Source: Candidatus Krumholzibacteriia bacterium (GTDB taxonomy: Bacteria > Krumholzibacteriota > Krumholzibacteriia > LZORAL124-64-63). From it: DNA of 26,413 bases. Of the stretch, positions 14,129 through 21,536 are shown one piece after another (within the stretch, counting starts at the first letter, position 1; the number at the start of each line of letters is the position of its first letter). The notes under the pieces are model-generated. The model was not told the DNA's origin and searched no databases. It saw only the letters and a list, made by a program, of their open reading frames with translations. The position numbers were made by a program, and so were the translations under genes. The stretch is taken from NCBI GenBank assembly GCA_014859985.1, contig JACZKN010000212.1, forward strand, positions 1 to 26,413, given 5' to 3'.

Positions 14129-15970
14129 TCAGCCCCCACAATACCTCGCCCTCAACTCCGCCAACGCCCGCCGATGCGCCGCCTCTTCCTCCGGCAAAAA
14201 CCGCCGCCTCAGCAGCCGCGCCGGCACCCCGCCCACGATCGTGTACGGCTCCACGTCCTGGGTCACCAGGGCGCCGGCGGCGATGATCGCGCCCTCGCCG
14301 ATGTGGGCGCCGTGCAGGATCGTCACGCCGTGGCCCACCCACACGTCGTCCTCGACCACCACCTCGCGGTTGCGGCCGCGGCCGGCCCAGATGGCGGGCA
14401 CGCCGGGGATCACGAAATCGTGGTCGCCGCCGACGACCGAGACCTGGGAGGCGAACATCACCCAGTTGCCGATGCGCAGGCGGGACATCAGGTGGCAGTC
14501 GTTGCCGATGAAACTGTAGTCGCCCACGCGCACGCAGCGCCGCATCACGCGGCAGCCCTGGCCCATGTGGAAGTCCTTGCCCGTGGCGATCAGCTTGTAG
14601 CGGGCGGGCGTGGTCAGCATGCGCGCGCGGCGGCCCAGGCGCCGGACCAGGCCGCGCACCGGCGGCTGGGCCTGCGGCGACAGCGCGCCGCCCGGGCCGC
14701 CCGTGCCCAGGCGGTCCACCTCGAGCAGGGACTCGGGGCGCTCCAGTTCCGGCAGCACCCGCTCCTCCTGCGCCGGCTCGCCCCGGACCGCGCGCACGAT
14801 GCGCTCCACCTGGGCGGCCGGGTTGTACCAGCGGTCCACCACCTCGAAGCAGGCCTCGCGCACCTGCCGGCGGTCCGGCGCCGCTTCCAGCCAGGCGGCG
14901 ATCACGTCGGCCAGGTCCCGCGGGTCGCCCTCCCGGAAGATGGCGCCGTTGAGGCCCGGCACCACGGCCTCGTACTCGGGGAAGTGGTGCTCGACGTTGC
15001 CGTGGGTCACGACCGGGGTGCCGTAGGTCAGGGCGTGGATGGCCAAGAGGCCCAGCCCGTCCGGCGCCACGCACAGGTCCGCCGCCCCCAGCAGCATGGC
15101 CAGGCGCGCCTCGTCGTAGCAGGCGCCCGCAAAGGCCACGCGGTCTTTCAGGTCCAGGTCCGCGGCCAGCTTCTTGAGGTGCTGCTGCAGCGGGCCGTCG
15201 CCCACCACGAGCACGTTCACCGGCCGGCCGTCCTTCTGCAGGCGGTGGGCCGCCTCCAGCACCAGGTCGATGCGCTTGCGCGCGACCAGCCGACCGCAGA
15301 ATACCAAGAGCGGCAGCTCGGGCTGCGCGCCGAAGAACTCCCGCCTGACCCGGTCCAGCCGCTCCGGCACCAGCAGCGCCCGGCCCTGCACCTGCACGTC
15401 GTGGTCCAGGGAGTTGAAGATCACGTGCAGCTTCGCGGGGTCGAACCCGCCCGTGCGCACCAGCTGGTCCCGGGCCCAGTTGCCGTACAGCAGCAGGCCA
15501 TGGGCCAGGCGCAGGAACGAGAACCGCAGCAGCTTCTGCAGGCCGTGCTCGCGGCGGGTCACGCCGTGGGTCCAGAACAGCACCCGCTTGCCCCGCAGCC
15601 GGGCCAGGATCGCCGCCACCCAGGTGGAGATGAAGTAGGGGTTGCCCAGCAGGATCAGCACCCGCTGCTCGGTGCCCAGCGCCAGGCGCAGCACCCCCGA
15701 CTGCCACAGCACGTTGCGCAGCAGCCAGCGGTTGGTGACGAAGCGCCAGCGCAGGCCGCCCTGGGCCAACGGCACGTCGGCCAGGGCGGGGGTGATGGTG
15801 GTCAGGGCGGGCTGGTTGGCCGCGCGGTCCGAGACCACGGTCAGCCGGCTGCCGCGCTCTTCCCAGGCCGCGGTCAAGGTCCGCAGCACCGGCAGCCGGT
15901 AGTGGGCGAAGTAGTGGTACACGATGGCCGTGCGCGGCAGGCGGGCCCTGGTGGTGGGGGTGTCGGCCAT
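14129..15970 (-). CDS. GT4-type glycosyltransferase fused to a hexapeptide-repeat acyltransferase
   Basis: A 613-residue protein from ATG 15970 (an upstream extension to 16204 is possible but lacks a ribosome site). Residues 12-400 are a GT-B glycosyltransferase: AIVYHYFAHYRLPVLRTL at the start, a nucleotide-sugar half with LLVFCGRLVARKRIDLVLEA and VLVVGDGPLQQHLKKLA, and the GLGLLAIHALTYGTPVV loop holding the donor-binding region. After a Pro/Arg-rich linker, residues about 460-600 are a left-handed beta-helix acetyltransferase (WcaF/maltose-O-acetyltransferase type) with IGNDCHLMS, GDHDF (His517, catalytic in the family), VVVEDDVWVGHGVTILHG and AIIAAGALVT repeats. It probably adds a sugar and O-acetylates it or its acceptor. 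The two activities are usually separate genes. Confidence 0.85.
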   Translation of the reverse strand: MADTPTTRARLPRTAIVYHYFAHYRLPVLRTLTAAWEERGSRLTVVSDRAANQPALTTITPALADVPLAQGGLRWRFVTNRWLLRNVLWQSGVLRLALGTEQRVLILLGNPYFISTWVAAILARLRGKRVLFWTHGVTRREHGLQKLLRFSFLRLAHGLLLYGNWARDQLVRTGGFDPAKLHVIFNSLDHDVQVQGRALLVPERLDRVRREFFGAQPELPLLVFCGRLVARKRIDLVLEAAHRLQKDGRPVNVLVVGDGPLQQHLKKLAADLDLKDRVAFAGACYDEARLAMLLGAADLCVAPDGLGLLAIHALTYGTPVVTHGNVEHHFPEYEAVVPGLNGAIFREGDPRDLADVIAAWLEAAPDRRQVREACFEVVDRWYNPAAQVERIVRAVRGEPAQEERVLPELERPESLLEVDRLGTGGPGGALSPQAQPPVRGLVRRLGRRARMLTTPARYKLIATGKDFHMGQGCRVMRRCVRVGDYSFIGNDCHLMSRLRIGNWVMFASQVSVVGGDHDFVIPGVPAIWAGRGRNREVVVEDDVWVGHGVTILHGAHIGEGAIIAAGALVTQDVEPYTIVGGVPARLLRRRFLPEEEAAHRRALAELRARYCGG

Positions 15971-16116
15971 CGGTGGTCCCCGTGGTTCCTGGGCTGGCGC
16001 GGATGCCGGGCGGTGCCTGAGCCGGTCCATAATGGCGAACCCGGGGGCCGGGCTCCAGCGGAAAATCGCGCCGCCCCGGTTGGGGCAATTCCCCGCGTGC
16101 CGAATCCGGACCCGAA

Positions 16117-16125
16117 TGCTATGTT
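16117..16125 (+). promoter_or_regulatory. Possible extended -10 promoter of the polysaccharide genes
   Basis: TGCTATGTT (16117-16125) is an extended -10. No clear -35 exists 17 bases upstream. It would give a leader of about 56 bases that contains an 18-bp palindrome before the ribosome site at 16173. Confidence 0.3.
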
Positions 16126-16148
16126 CGGCCCTGCCGGACCTCCCGCCC

Positions 16149-16166
16149 GGGCCCCCCGGGGGGCCC
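16149..16166. repeat. Perfect 18-bp GC palindrome in the divergent gap
   Basis: GGGCCCCCCGGGGGGCCC is its own reverse complement. It lies seven bases before the AAGGA ribosome site of the plus-strand glycosyltransferase and would form a stable hairpin or slip-prone tract. Its position suggests a translation or transcription control element for the polysaccharide genes, but chance in such a GC-rich gap is possible. Confidence 0.4.
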
Positions 16167-16187
16167 TCTCGCAAGGATGCGAAGCCC

Positions 16188-17402
16188 ATGCGGTTGCTTG
16201 CCATCTACAAGCACTACTGGCCCGACGCCACCCCCTACGCCCGCATCCTGCGCTCGATCCTCGAGCGCTGGGCCGCCGACGGCCACGACGTGCGCGTCCT
16301 GACGGCCCAGCCCGGCTACAACGACATCCGCCAGGCCCCGCAGCCGTGGCGCGAGACCCTGGGCGGGGTGCAGGTGACGCGGCTGCGCATCCCGCGCGAG
16401 GTCAAGCGCAGCGTCTGGCGGCGCCTGGCCTCGTTCACCGTGTTCCTGGGGCGGGCGGCCTGGTCGGCCTGCACCGGGGCCCGGCCCGACCTTATCATCG
16501 TCAACGTGCACCCGCCGTTTTTGATGGGCCTGACCTGCCGCCTGATCAAGGCCGTGCGGGGCGTGCCCTACATCTACCACTGCCAGGATCTGCATCCCGA
16601 GAGCGGCCGCGCCGCGGGCCAGCTTGCGGGCGGGCTGCGCTACCGCGTGCTGCGGTGGCTCGACACGGGCAACTGCCGGGCGGCGCGGCTGGTCGTCACC
16701 CTCTCGCCGGACATGGTGCAGACCCTGGTCGAGCGGGGGATCGACCGGGAGAAGATCGTCGTCATCAACAATTTCATCCTCGATACCGGGACCGAGGCGG
16801 CGACGGGGCCCTCGCCCGTGGCCGCGGCCGTCCGTTCGCACCCGGGCGCCTTCCTGGTGCTGTTCGCCGGCAACCTGGGCCGCTACCAGGCCCTGGACCA
16901 GGTGATGAAGGCGGCGCGCCTGCTGGCCGACGATCCCGGCGTCCGCTTCCTGTTCATGGGCGAGGGCGCGGCCAAGGCCGACCTCGAGCGCCAGGCGGGG
17001 GACCTGGTGGGCCGCACCGTGTTCTTCAGCCCCTTCCAGCCCCTGCCCGTGGCGGTCCGGGCCATGCAGGAGGCCGACCTGGCGCTCGTTTCCCTGGGCA
17101 AGGGCGTGCACAAGGTGGCCTACCCCAGCAAGACCATGATGGTGCTGGCAGCCGGCTGCCCGGTGCTGGCGGTGATCGAACCGGAAAGCTCGCTCGCGCA
17201 GGCGGTCGCGGAGCACCGGCTGGGGATCGCCTGCAGCCAGGACGATCCGGTGGCCATCGCCGCGGCGGTGCTGCGCGCCCGCGACCAGCGGCTGGAGTGG
17301 CGCCGCCGCCGCCCGGAGATCGCCGCCTGGGCCCAGGCCGCGTTCGGGCGCGAGCAGACGTTGGATCGGTGGTCGGAACTGGTCGAGAGGTGCCGATGCT
17401 GA
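16188..17402 (+). CDS. GT4-family glycosyltransferase of polysaccharide synthesis
   Basis: A 404-residue GT-B protein starting at ATG 16188, with AAGGA upstream. The N-terminal half (IYKHYWPDATPYARILRSI, VRVLTAQPGYNDIRQ, PDLIIVNVHPPFLMGL) binds the acceptor. The C-terminal half has VLFAGNLGRYQALDQVMKAARLL, RFLFMGEGAAKADLE and YPSKTMMVLAAGCPVLAVIEPES, where the Glu in the donor-binding loop (AVIEPESSLAQ) fits the E-x7-E-like region of GT4 enzymes. It transfers an unknown sugar during lipid-linked repeat-unit assembly on the cytoplasmic face. It is divergent from the fusion glycosyltransferase across a 217-base gap and overlaps the flippase gene by 7 bases (ATGCTGA), so the two are coupled. Confidence 0.85.
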   Translation: MRLLAIYKHYWPDATPYARILRSILERWAADGHDVRVLTAQPGYNDIRQAPQPWRETLGGVQVTRLRIPREVKRSVWRRLASFTVFLGRAAWSACTGARPDLIIVNVHPPFLMGLTCRLIKAVRGVPYIYHCQDLHPESGRAAGQLAGGLRYRVLRWLDTGNCRAARLVVTLSPDMVQTLVERGIDREKIVVINNFILDTGTEAATGPSPVAAAVRSHPGAFLVLFAGNLGRYQALDQVMKAARLLADDPGVRFLFMGEGAAKADLERQAGDLVGRTVFFSPFQPLPVAVRAMQEADLALVSLGKGVHKVAYPSKTMMVLAAGCPVLAVIEPESSLAQAVAEHRLGIACSQDDPVAIAAAVLRARDQRLEWRRRRPEIAAWAQAAFGREQTLDRWSELVERCRC

Positions 17403-18721
17403 GATCCCTGCGCGGCGGGCCGGACGCCCACTTCCAGGAGGTGCTGCGCGGCACCTTCTGGGCCTTCGCCTTGCGCGTGGTGGGCGCGGTGGTGGGCTTC
17501 GGCTTCAACGTGCTGCTGGCCCGGGCCCTGGGCGCGGACGGGGCGGGGATCTACTTCCTGGCGCTGACGGTGACCACCATCGCGGCGGTGGTGGCGCGGT
17601 TGGGGCTGGACAACACGATGCTGCGCCGGGTCGCCGCCGCCGTCGACCGCGGCGCCTGGGACGAGGCCGCCGGGGTCTACCGCACGGCCATGGGCCTGTC
17701 GCTGATGGTCGGGGCGGGCCTGGCGGCGGTGTTGTTCCTGCTGGTGCCGCTTTTGACCGAGCACGTCTTTCGCCTGCCCGACCTGGCGCCCACCTTGCGC
17801 GTGATGGTGCTGGCGGTGCCCATCTTCGCGCTTCTGACCCTGCAGGCCGAGGCCGTCAAGGCCCGCAAGCAGGTGGCCGCCGCCACCTTCCTGCAGGGGG
17901 TGGGCGTGCCGCTGGTGGGTTTGGCGGCGCTGGGCCTGCTGTTTGCGCGCATCGACTCGCCCACCTGGGTCGCCGCGGTGTACCTGGGCTCGACGGCCCT
18001 GAACCTGGTCCTGGGCGTGGTCATCTGGCGCCGCGGTCTGCGCGGCACGGGCGGCCCGCCGGTGCGCGTGGCGCCGCGGACCCTGCTTGCTTCCAGCCTG
18101 CCGCTGATGAACGTGGCCGTGCTGGCGTTGGTCACCAGCTGGGCCAGCACCCTGGCCCTGGGCCTGTGGGCGACGGCCGCGGACATCGGCCACTTCGGCG
18201 CGGCCCAGCGCTGCGCCGTGTTGACGAGCTTCATCCTGGTGGCGGTCAGCTCCATCGCCGCGCCGAAGTTCGCCGCCCTGCACGAGCAGGGGCGCACCGC
18301 CGAGCTCCGCCACCTGGTGCGCCAGAGCGCGGCGCTGACCCTGGCGCTCTCCTCGCCCGTGCTGCTGGTCCTGGTCCTGGCGCCGCGGACGGTCATGGGC
18401 CTGTTCGGCGAGGGCTTCGCGTCCGCGGGTCCGCTCTTGATGATCCTGGCGGTGGGGCAGTACGTGAACGCCTTCACCGGCACGGTCGGCCACCTGCTGA
18501 TGATGACCGGGTTCGAGAAGCAGATGCGCAACGTGACCCTGGGCGTGGCGACGCTGACCATTGTCCTTAACGTGGTGCTGGTAGGCCCCTGGGGCGGCGT
18601 GGGCGCGGCCGTGGCGACCGCGGTCGGGGTGGCGGCCCAGAACCTCGCCTTCGTGTTCGTGGTGCGGCGGCACCTGGGGTTCTGGGCGCTGCCGCTGCTG
18701 CCGGGGCGGCGCCGGGCTTGA
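17396..18721 (+). CDS. Wzx-type oligosaccharide flippase (MOP superfamily)
   Basis: A 441-residue membrane protein that begins inside the stop region of the preceding gene. It has about twelve hydrophobic helices, starting with FWAFALRVVGAVVGFGFNVLLARALGADGAGIYFLALTV, a first-helix motif (LLARxLGxxGxGxYxxxL) typical of polysaccharide flippases. Further helices include LSLMVGAGLAAVLFLLVPLL, AVYLGSTALNLVLGVVIWRR and LALSSPVLLVLVLAPRTVMGLFG. Such proteins move lipid-linked sugar units across the inner membrane for Wzy-type polymerisation. Its stop codon overlaps the -35-like TTGACA of the next promoter region, so readthrough into copB is possible. Confidence 0.85.
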   Translation: MLRSLRGGPDAHFQEVLRGTFWAFALRVVGAVVGFGFNVLLARALGADGAGIYFLALTVTTIAAVVARLGLDNTMLRRVAAAVDRGAWDEAAGVYRTAMGLSLMVGAGLAAVLFLLVPLLTEHVFRLPDLAPTLRVMVLAVPIFALLTLQAEAVKARKQVAAATFLQGVGVPLVGLAALGLLFARIDSPTWVAAVYLGSTALNLVLGVVIWRRGLRGTGGPPVRVAPRTLLASSLPLMNVAVLALVTSWASTLALGLWATAADIGHFGAAQRCAVLTSFILVAVSSIAAPKFAALHEQGRTAELRHLVRQSAALTLALSSPVLLVLVLAPRTVMGLFGEGFASAGPLLMILAVGQYVNAFTGTVGHLLMMTGFEKQMRNVTLGVATLTIVLNVVLVGPWGGVGAAVATAVGVAAQNLAFVFVVRRHLGFWALPLLPGRRRA

Positions 18722-18724
18722 CAT

Positions 18725-18742
18725 ACAACCCCTAAAGGTTGT
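18725..18742. promoter_or_regulatory. Operator-like dyad 1 upstream of copB
   Basis: ACAACCCCTAAAGGTTGT has perfect 6-bp arms that extend outward to 8 bp (ATACAACC/GGTTGTAT, 18723-18744). It is the first of four copies of ACAACC-N6-GGTTGT in the window. Confidence 0.7.
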
Positions 18743-18752
18743 ATTGACGAAA

Positions 18753-18770
18753 ACAACCCCGATGGGTTGT
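18753..18770. promoter_or_regulatory. Operator-like dyad 2 upstream of copB
   Basis: ACAACCCCGATGGGTTGT, arms extending inward to 7 bp. It is separated from dyad 1 by 10 bases (ATTGACGAAA), giving 28 bp centre to centre, and ends 24 bases before the copB ATG. Confidence 0.7.
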
Positions 18771-18793
18771 GATCCCTACCGAAGGATCCCCTG

Positions 18794-20821
18794 ATGGATG
18801 ACCACCACGAAGGCCACGACCAACACAAGAGCCACGAAGGACATGAAGGCCACGACAAGCACGCCGGCCACAGCCCCGGGATGTTCAAGGACAAGTTCCT
18901 GCTGACCCTCGCGATGACCCTGCCGGTGGTGTTCTGGTCGGAGCACATCCAGGACCTGCTTGGCTACTCCGCTCCGGTGTTCCCCGGCTCCGCCTGGATC
19001 GCGCCGGTGCTCGGCACCGCGGTCTTCCTCTACGGCGGGCTGGTCTTCCTGCAGGGCGCCTGGCGCGAGCTGCGGGCGAAGCTGCCGGGGATGATGACCC
19101 TGATCTCCCTGGCCATCGCCGTGGCGTTCGCGTTCTCCTGGGTCGTGCAGCTGGGGCTCATCGCCGCCACGGCCCTGTGGTGGGAGCTGGCGACCCTGGT
19201 GGCGGTCATGCTGCTGGGGCACTGGATCGAGATGCGCTCGGTGGTCCAGGCCCAGGGCGCGCTCAAGGAGCTGGCGAAGCTGCTGCCGGACACCGCCACC
19301 CGTCTGTCCGGGCAGGACGAACAGACCGTCCCCTTGGCCGAGCTGCAGAACGGCGACCTGGTTCTGATCCGGCCGGGCGAGCGCGTGCCCGTCGACGGCA
19401 TCGTCCGCAAGGGGCGCAGCGACCTGGACGAGTCCATGCTCACCGGCGAATCGGAGCCCGTGCGCCGGGGCGAGGGCGACGAGGTCATCGCCGCCTCCAT
19501 CAACGGCCAGGGCTCGCTGCAGGTCGAGGTGACCGGCACCGGCGACGAGACCCACCTGTCGGGCATCGTGCGTCTGGTGGCCCAGGCCCAGGAGTCCCGG
19601 TCCCGGGCCCAGCACCTGGCCGACCGCGCGGCCCGGGGGCTGACCGTGGTTGCCCTCGCCTCGGCCGCGGTGACCTTCCTGGTCTGGCAGCTGCTGGGGG
19701 CGACCATCGAGTTCACGGTGGTGCGGGTGGTGACCGTGCTGGTCATCGCCTGCCCCCACGCGCTGGGCCTGGCCGTGCCCCTGGTCGTGGCCATCTCCAC
19801 CACCCTGGGCGCGCGCAACGGCCTGCTGGTGCGGGACAGGCGGGGCCTGGAGGAGGCCCGCAACCTGGACACCGTGGTCTTCGACAAGACCGGCACCCTG
19901 ACCTTGGGCGAGCATCGCGTCGTGGCGCTGACGGCGGCCGACGGCGAGTCCGAGGACGAGGTGCTGAAGCTGGCGGCCGCGGTGGAGGCGGGGTCCGAGC
20001 ATCCCATCGCCCGCGGCATCACCGAATCGGCCCGGGAGCGGGAGCTGGCGGTGCCCGAGGCGGAGGACTTCCGCGCCGTGGCGGGCAAAGGCGTCGCCGC
20101 CTCGGTCGCCGGGACCGAGTACCACGTGGGCGGCCCGGCCATGCTGGAGGACCGCGACGCGGAGGTTCCGGCCGCCCTGCGCGAGGCCGCCGAGGCCGCG
20201 GCCGCCCGGGGCCAGGCGGCCATCTACCTGCTGCGCGAGGAGCGGGTCCTGGCCGTCTTCGCCGTCGCCGACGGCATCCGCCCCGAGAGCCGCGCCGCCG
20301 TCGACGCGCTGCACGAGCGCGGCATCGAGGTGACCATGCTGACCGGCGACGCCCAGGCCGTGGCCGCGGCCGTGGCCGAAGAGCTGGGCATCGACACGGT
20401 GTTCGCCCAGGTCCTGCCCCAGGACAAGGCGGCCAAGATCCGGCAGCTGCAGGCCGAGGGAAAAATGGTGGCCATGGTCGGCGACGGGGTCAATGATGCA
20501 CCGGCGCTGGCCACGGCCGACCTGGGGATCGCCATCGGCGCCGGCACCGACGTGGCGGTCGAGGCCGGGCACATCGTGCTCGTGCGCTCGGATCCGCGGG
20601 ACGTGGCGCGGATCGTCACCCTGTCGCGGGCCACGTACCGCAAGATGGTCCAGAACCTGTGGTGGGCCGCCGGCTACAACGTGCTGGCGATCCCCTTGGC
20701 GGCCGGCGCGCTGGCGGCCTGGGGCGTGCTGCTGACCCCGGCCGTCGGAGCGGTGCTCATGTCCGCCAGCACGGTGATCGTCGCTTTGAACGCCCGGCTC
20801 CTGCAGCGGGCCGAACTCTGA
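18794..20821 (+). CDS. copB: CopB-type P1B copper-exporting ATPase
   Basis: A 675-residue P-type ATPase. The first 30 residues hold nine histidines (a His-rich metal-binding tail, not the CxxC domains of CopA). It has about eight membrane helices. Motifs: TGES (217-220) in the actuator loop, CPH (320-322) in the transport-site helix, the phosphorylated Asp364 of DKTGTLT, a HP pair in SEHPIARGI, GDGVNDAP (563-570), and late helices with NLWWAAGYNV and MSASTVIVALNA. CPH plus MSxST defines the CopB (P1B-3) group, which moves copper, reported as Cu+ or Cu2+, out of the cytoplasm. It is 72 bases after the flippase and 16 bases before satD. Operator-like dyads upstream suggest regulated expression. 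Confidence 0.93.
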   Translation: MDDHHEGHDQHKSHEGHEGHDKHAGHSPGMFKDKFLLTLAMTLPVVFWSEHIQDLLGYSAPVFPGSAWIAPVLGTAVFLYGGLVFLQGAWRELRAKLPGMMTLISLAIAVAFAFSWVVQLGLIAATALWWELATLVAVMLLGHWIEMRSVVQAQGALKELAKLLPDTATRLSGQDEQTVPLAELQNGDLVLIRPGERVPVDGIVRKGRSDLDESMLTGESEPVRRGEGDEVIAASINGQGSLQVEVTGTGDETHLSGIVRLVAQAQESRSRAQHLADRAARGLTVVALASAAVTFLVWQLLGATIEFTVVRVVTVLVIACPHALGLAVPLVVAISTTLGARNGLLVRDRRGLEEARNLDTVVFDKTGTLTLGEHRVVALTAADGESEDEVLKLAAAVEAGSEHPIARGITESARERELAVPEAEDFRAVAGKGVAASVAGTEYHVGGPAMLEDRDAEVPAALREAAEAAAARGQAAIYLLREERVLAVFAVADGIRPESRAAVDALHERGIEVTMLTGDAQAVAAAVAEELGIDTVFAQVLPQDKAAKIRQLQAEGKMVAMVGDGVNDAPALATADLGIAIGAGTDVAVEAGHIVLVRSDPRDVARIVTLSRATYRKMVQNLWWAAGYNVLAIPLAAGALAAWGVLLTPAVGAVLMSASTVIVALNARLLQRAEL

Positions 20822-20837
20822 ACCGGGAGGTGGATCC

Positions 20838-21527
20838 GTGGCGACGACCTTCGGCGCGGTGGTGACCGGCGACGTCAACGCCTCCTCGCGCCTGGCCGCG
20901 GACGCGGCCCGCGGGCTCGAGGCCCTGCTCGAGCGCTGCTACGCCGAGACCGACGCGGCCCTGCCGCGGGCCGGGCTGCGGGGCTACTCCGCGTTCCGGG
21001 GCGACGCCTGGCAGTTCGCCGTGGGCTGCCCCGAGTTCGCGGTGCGGGCCGCGCTGTTCTACCGCGGGCGCCTGCTGGTGCACAGCGAACGCCAGCTGGG
21101 GCGCCGGCTGCACAGCTCGGCCGCCGTCGGCTTCGGCACCATCGAATGGCTGCCCGACAGCACCTCCAGCGCCGGCGGGGGCACGGCCTACGAGCTGTCG
21201 GGCCGCCGGCTGGACCGCCTGCGCCGGCGCATGCCCGGCCTGGGGCTGGCCGGTCTGGCCGACCAGGAGGAGGGGCTCGACGTCCTCTTGGGGGTCATGG
21301 ACGCCCTGGCCCGCAGCTGGACCGCCCACCGGGCCGACGCCGTGGCCCTGGCCATGCAGGGGCTGTCCCAGGGCGAGATCGCCCGCCAATGGGAGCCCCG
21401 GGTCAGCCAGCAGGCCATCCACAAGCACCTGGCCGCGGCCGGCTGGCCGGCCCTGGAGCCGGCCCTGGCCTGGCTGGAAACAACCCTCACAGGTTGTTTT
21501 GCCGAAAACAACCTCCACAGGTTGTAG
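20838..21527 (+). CDS. satD: SatD-like protein with C-terminal helix-turn-helix, candidate regulator
   Basis: A 229-residue protein starting at GTG 20838 with GGGAGG upstream. The N-terminal domain has the SatD pattern: VVTGDVNASSRL (Asp12, Ser16), FRGDAWQF (Asp56, Gln59), SAAVGFGTIEW, and GTAYELSGRRLDRL. This resembles class III nucleotide-cyclase folds (metal-binding D...S and GD pairs), though cyclase activity is not shown for SatD. About residues 174-203 (GLSQGEIARQW, then VSQQAIHKHLAAAGW) form a helix-turn-helix of the sigma-4 type. The last 16 residues are dictated by two operator-like DNA dyads. SatD was first named in the Streptococcus mutans acid-tolerance locus; its function is unknown. 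Place between copB and a DUF3307 gene suggests it senses a signal and regulates both. Confidence 0.65.
   Translation: MATTFGAVVTGDVNASSRLAADAARGLEALLERCYAETDAALPRAGLRGYSAFRGDAWQFAVGCPEFAVRAALFYRGRLLVHSERQLGRRLHSSAAVGFGTIEWLPDSTSSAGGGTAYELSGRRLDRLRRRMPGLGLAGLADQEEGLDVLLGVMDALARSWTAHRADAVALAMQGLSQGEIARQWEPRVSQQAIHKHLAAAGWPALEPALAWLETTLTGCFAENNLHRL
21480..21497. promoter_or_regulatory. Operator-like dyad 3 inside the 3' end of satD
   Basis: ACAACCCTCACAGGTTGT, with arms extending to 8 bp (AAACAACC/GGTTGTTT, 21478-21499). It encodes part of the SatD tail. Confidence 0.7.
21508..21525. promoter_or_regulatory. Operator-like dyad 4 at the satD stop, upstream of the DUF3307 gene
   Basis: ACAACCTCCACAGGTTGT. 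The gap to dyad 3 is again 10 bases (TTTGCCGAAA), identical to the copB pair's gap at 8 of 10 positions. Its last base is the T of the satD stop codon, and it ends 11 bases before the preferred GTG start of the next gene. Confidence 0.7.
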
Positions 21528-21536
21528 GAGATGCCC

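Larger units (their letters stand above)
18718..18773 (+). promoter_or_regulatory. Predicted copB promoter region with operator dyads
   Basis: A perfect TTGACA (18718-18723) overlaps the flippase stop; 18 bases later lies TATTGA. A second -35-like TTGACG (18745-18750) is followed after 17 bases by TGTGAT (18768-18773, four of six matches). Each -35 is followed directly by an ACAACC-N6-GGTTGT dyad lying in the promoter spacer, the position at which a repressor or MerR-like activator acts. Which promoter is used cannot be told from sequence. Confidence 0.5.

Noticed and set aside
14120..17395. Long plus-strand extension of the flippase frame back to 14120
   Set aside because: It runs through the antisense of the fusion glycosyltransferase and another frame of the next gene; the flippase has its own ATG at 17396 and a proper first helix.
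18724..18770. CRISPR-like or terminator repeats near the copB start
   Set aside because: Only two dyads per site, loops differ and spacers are conserved; no T-run follows. Operator sites explain them better.
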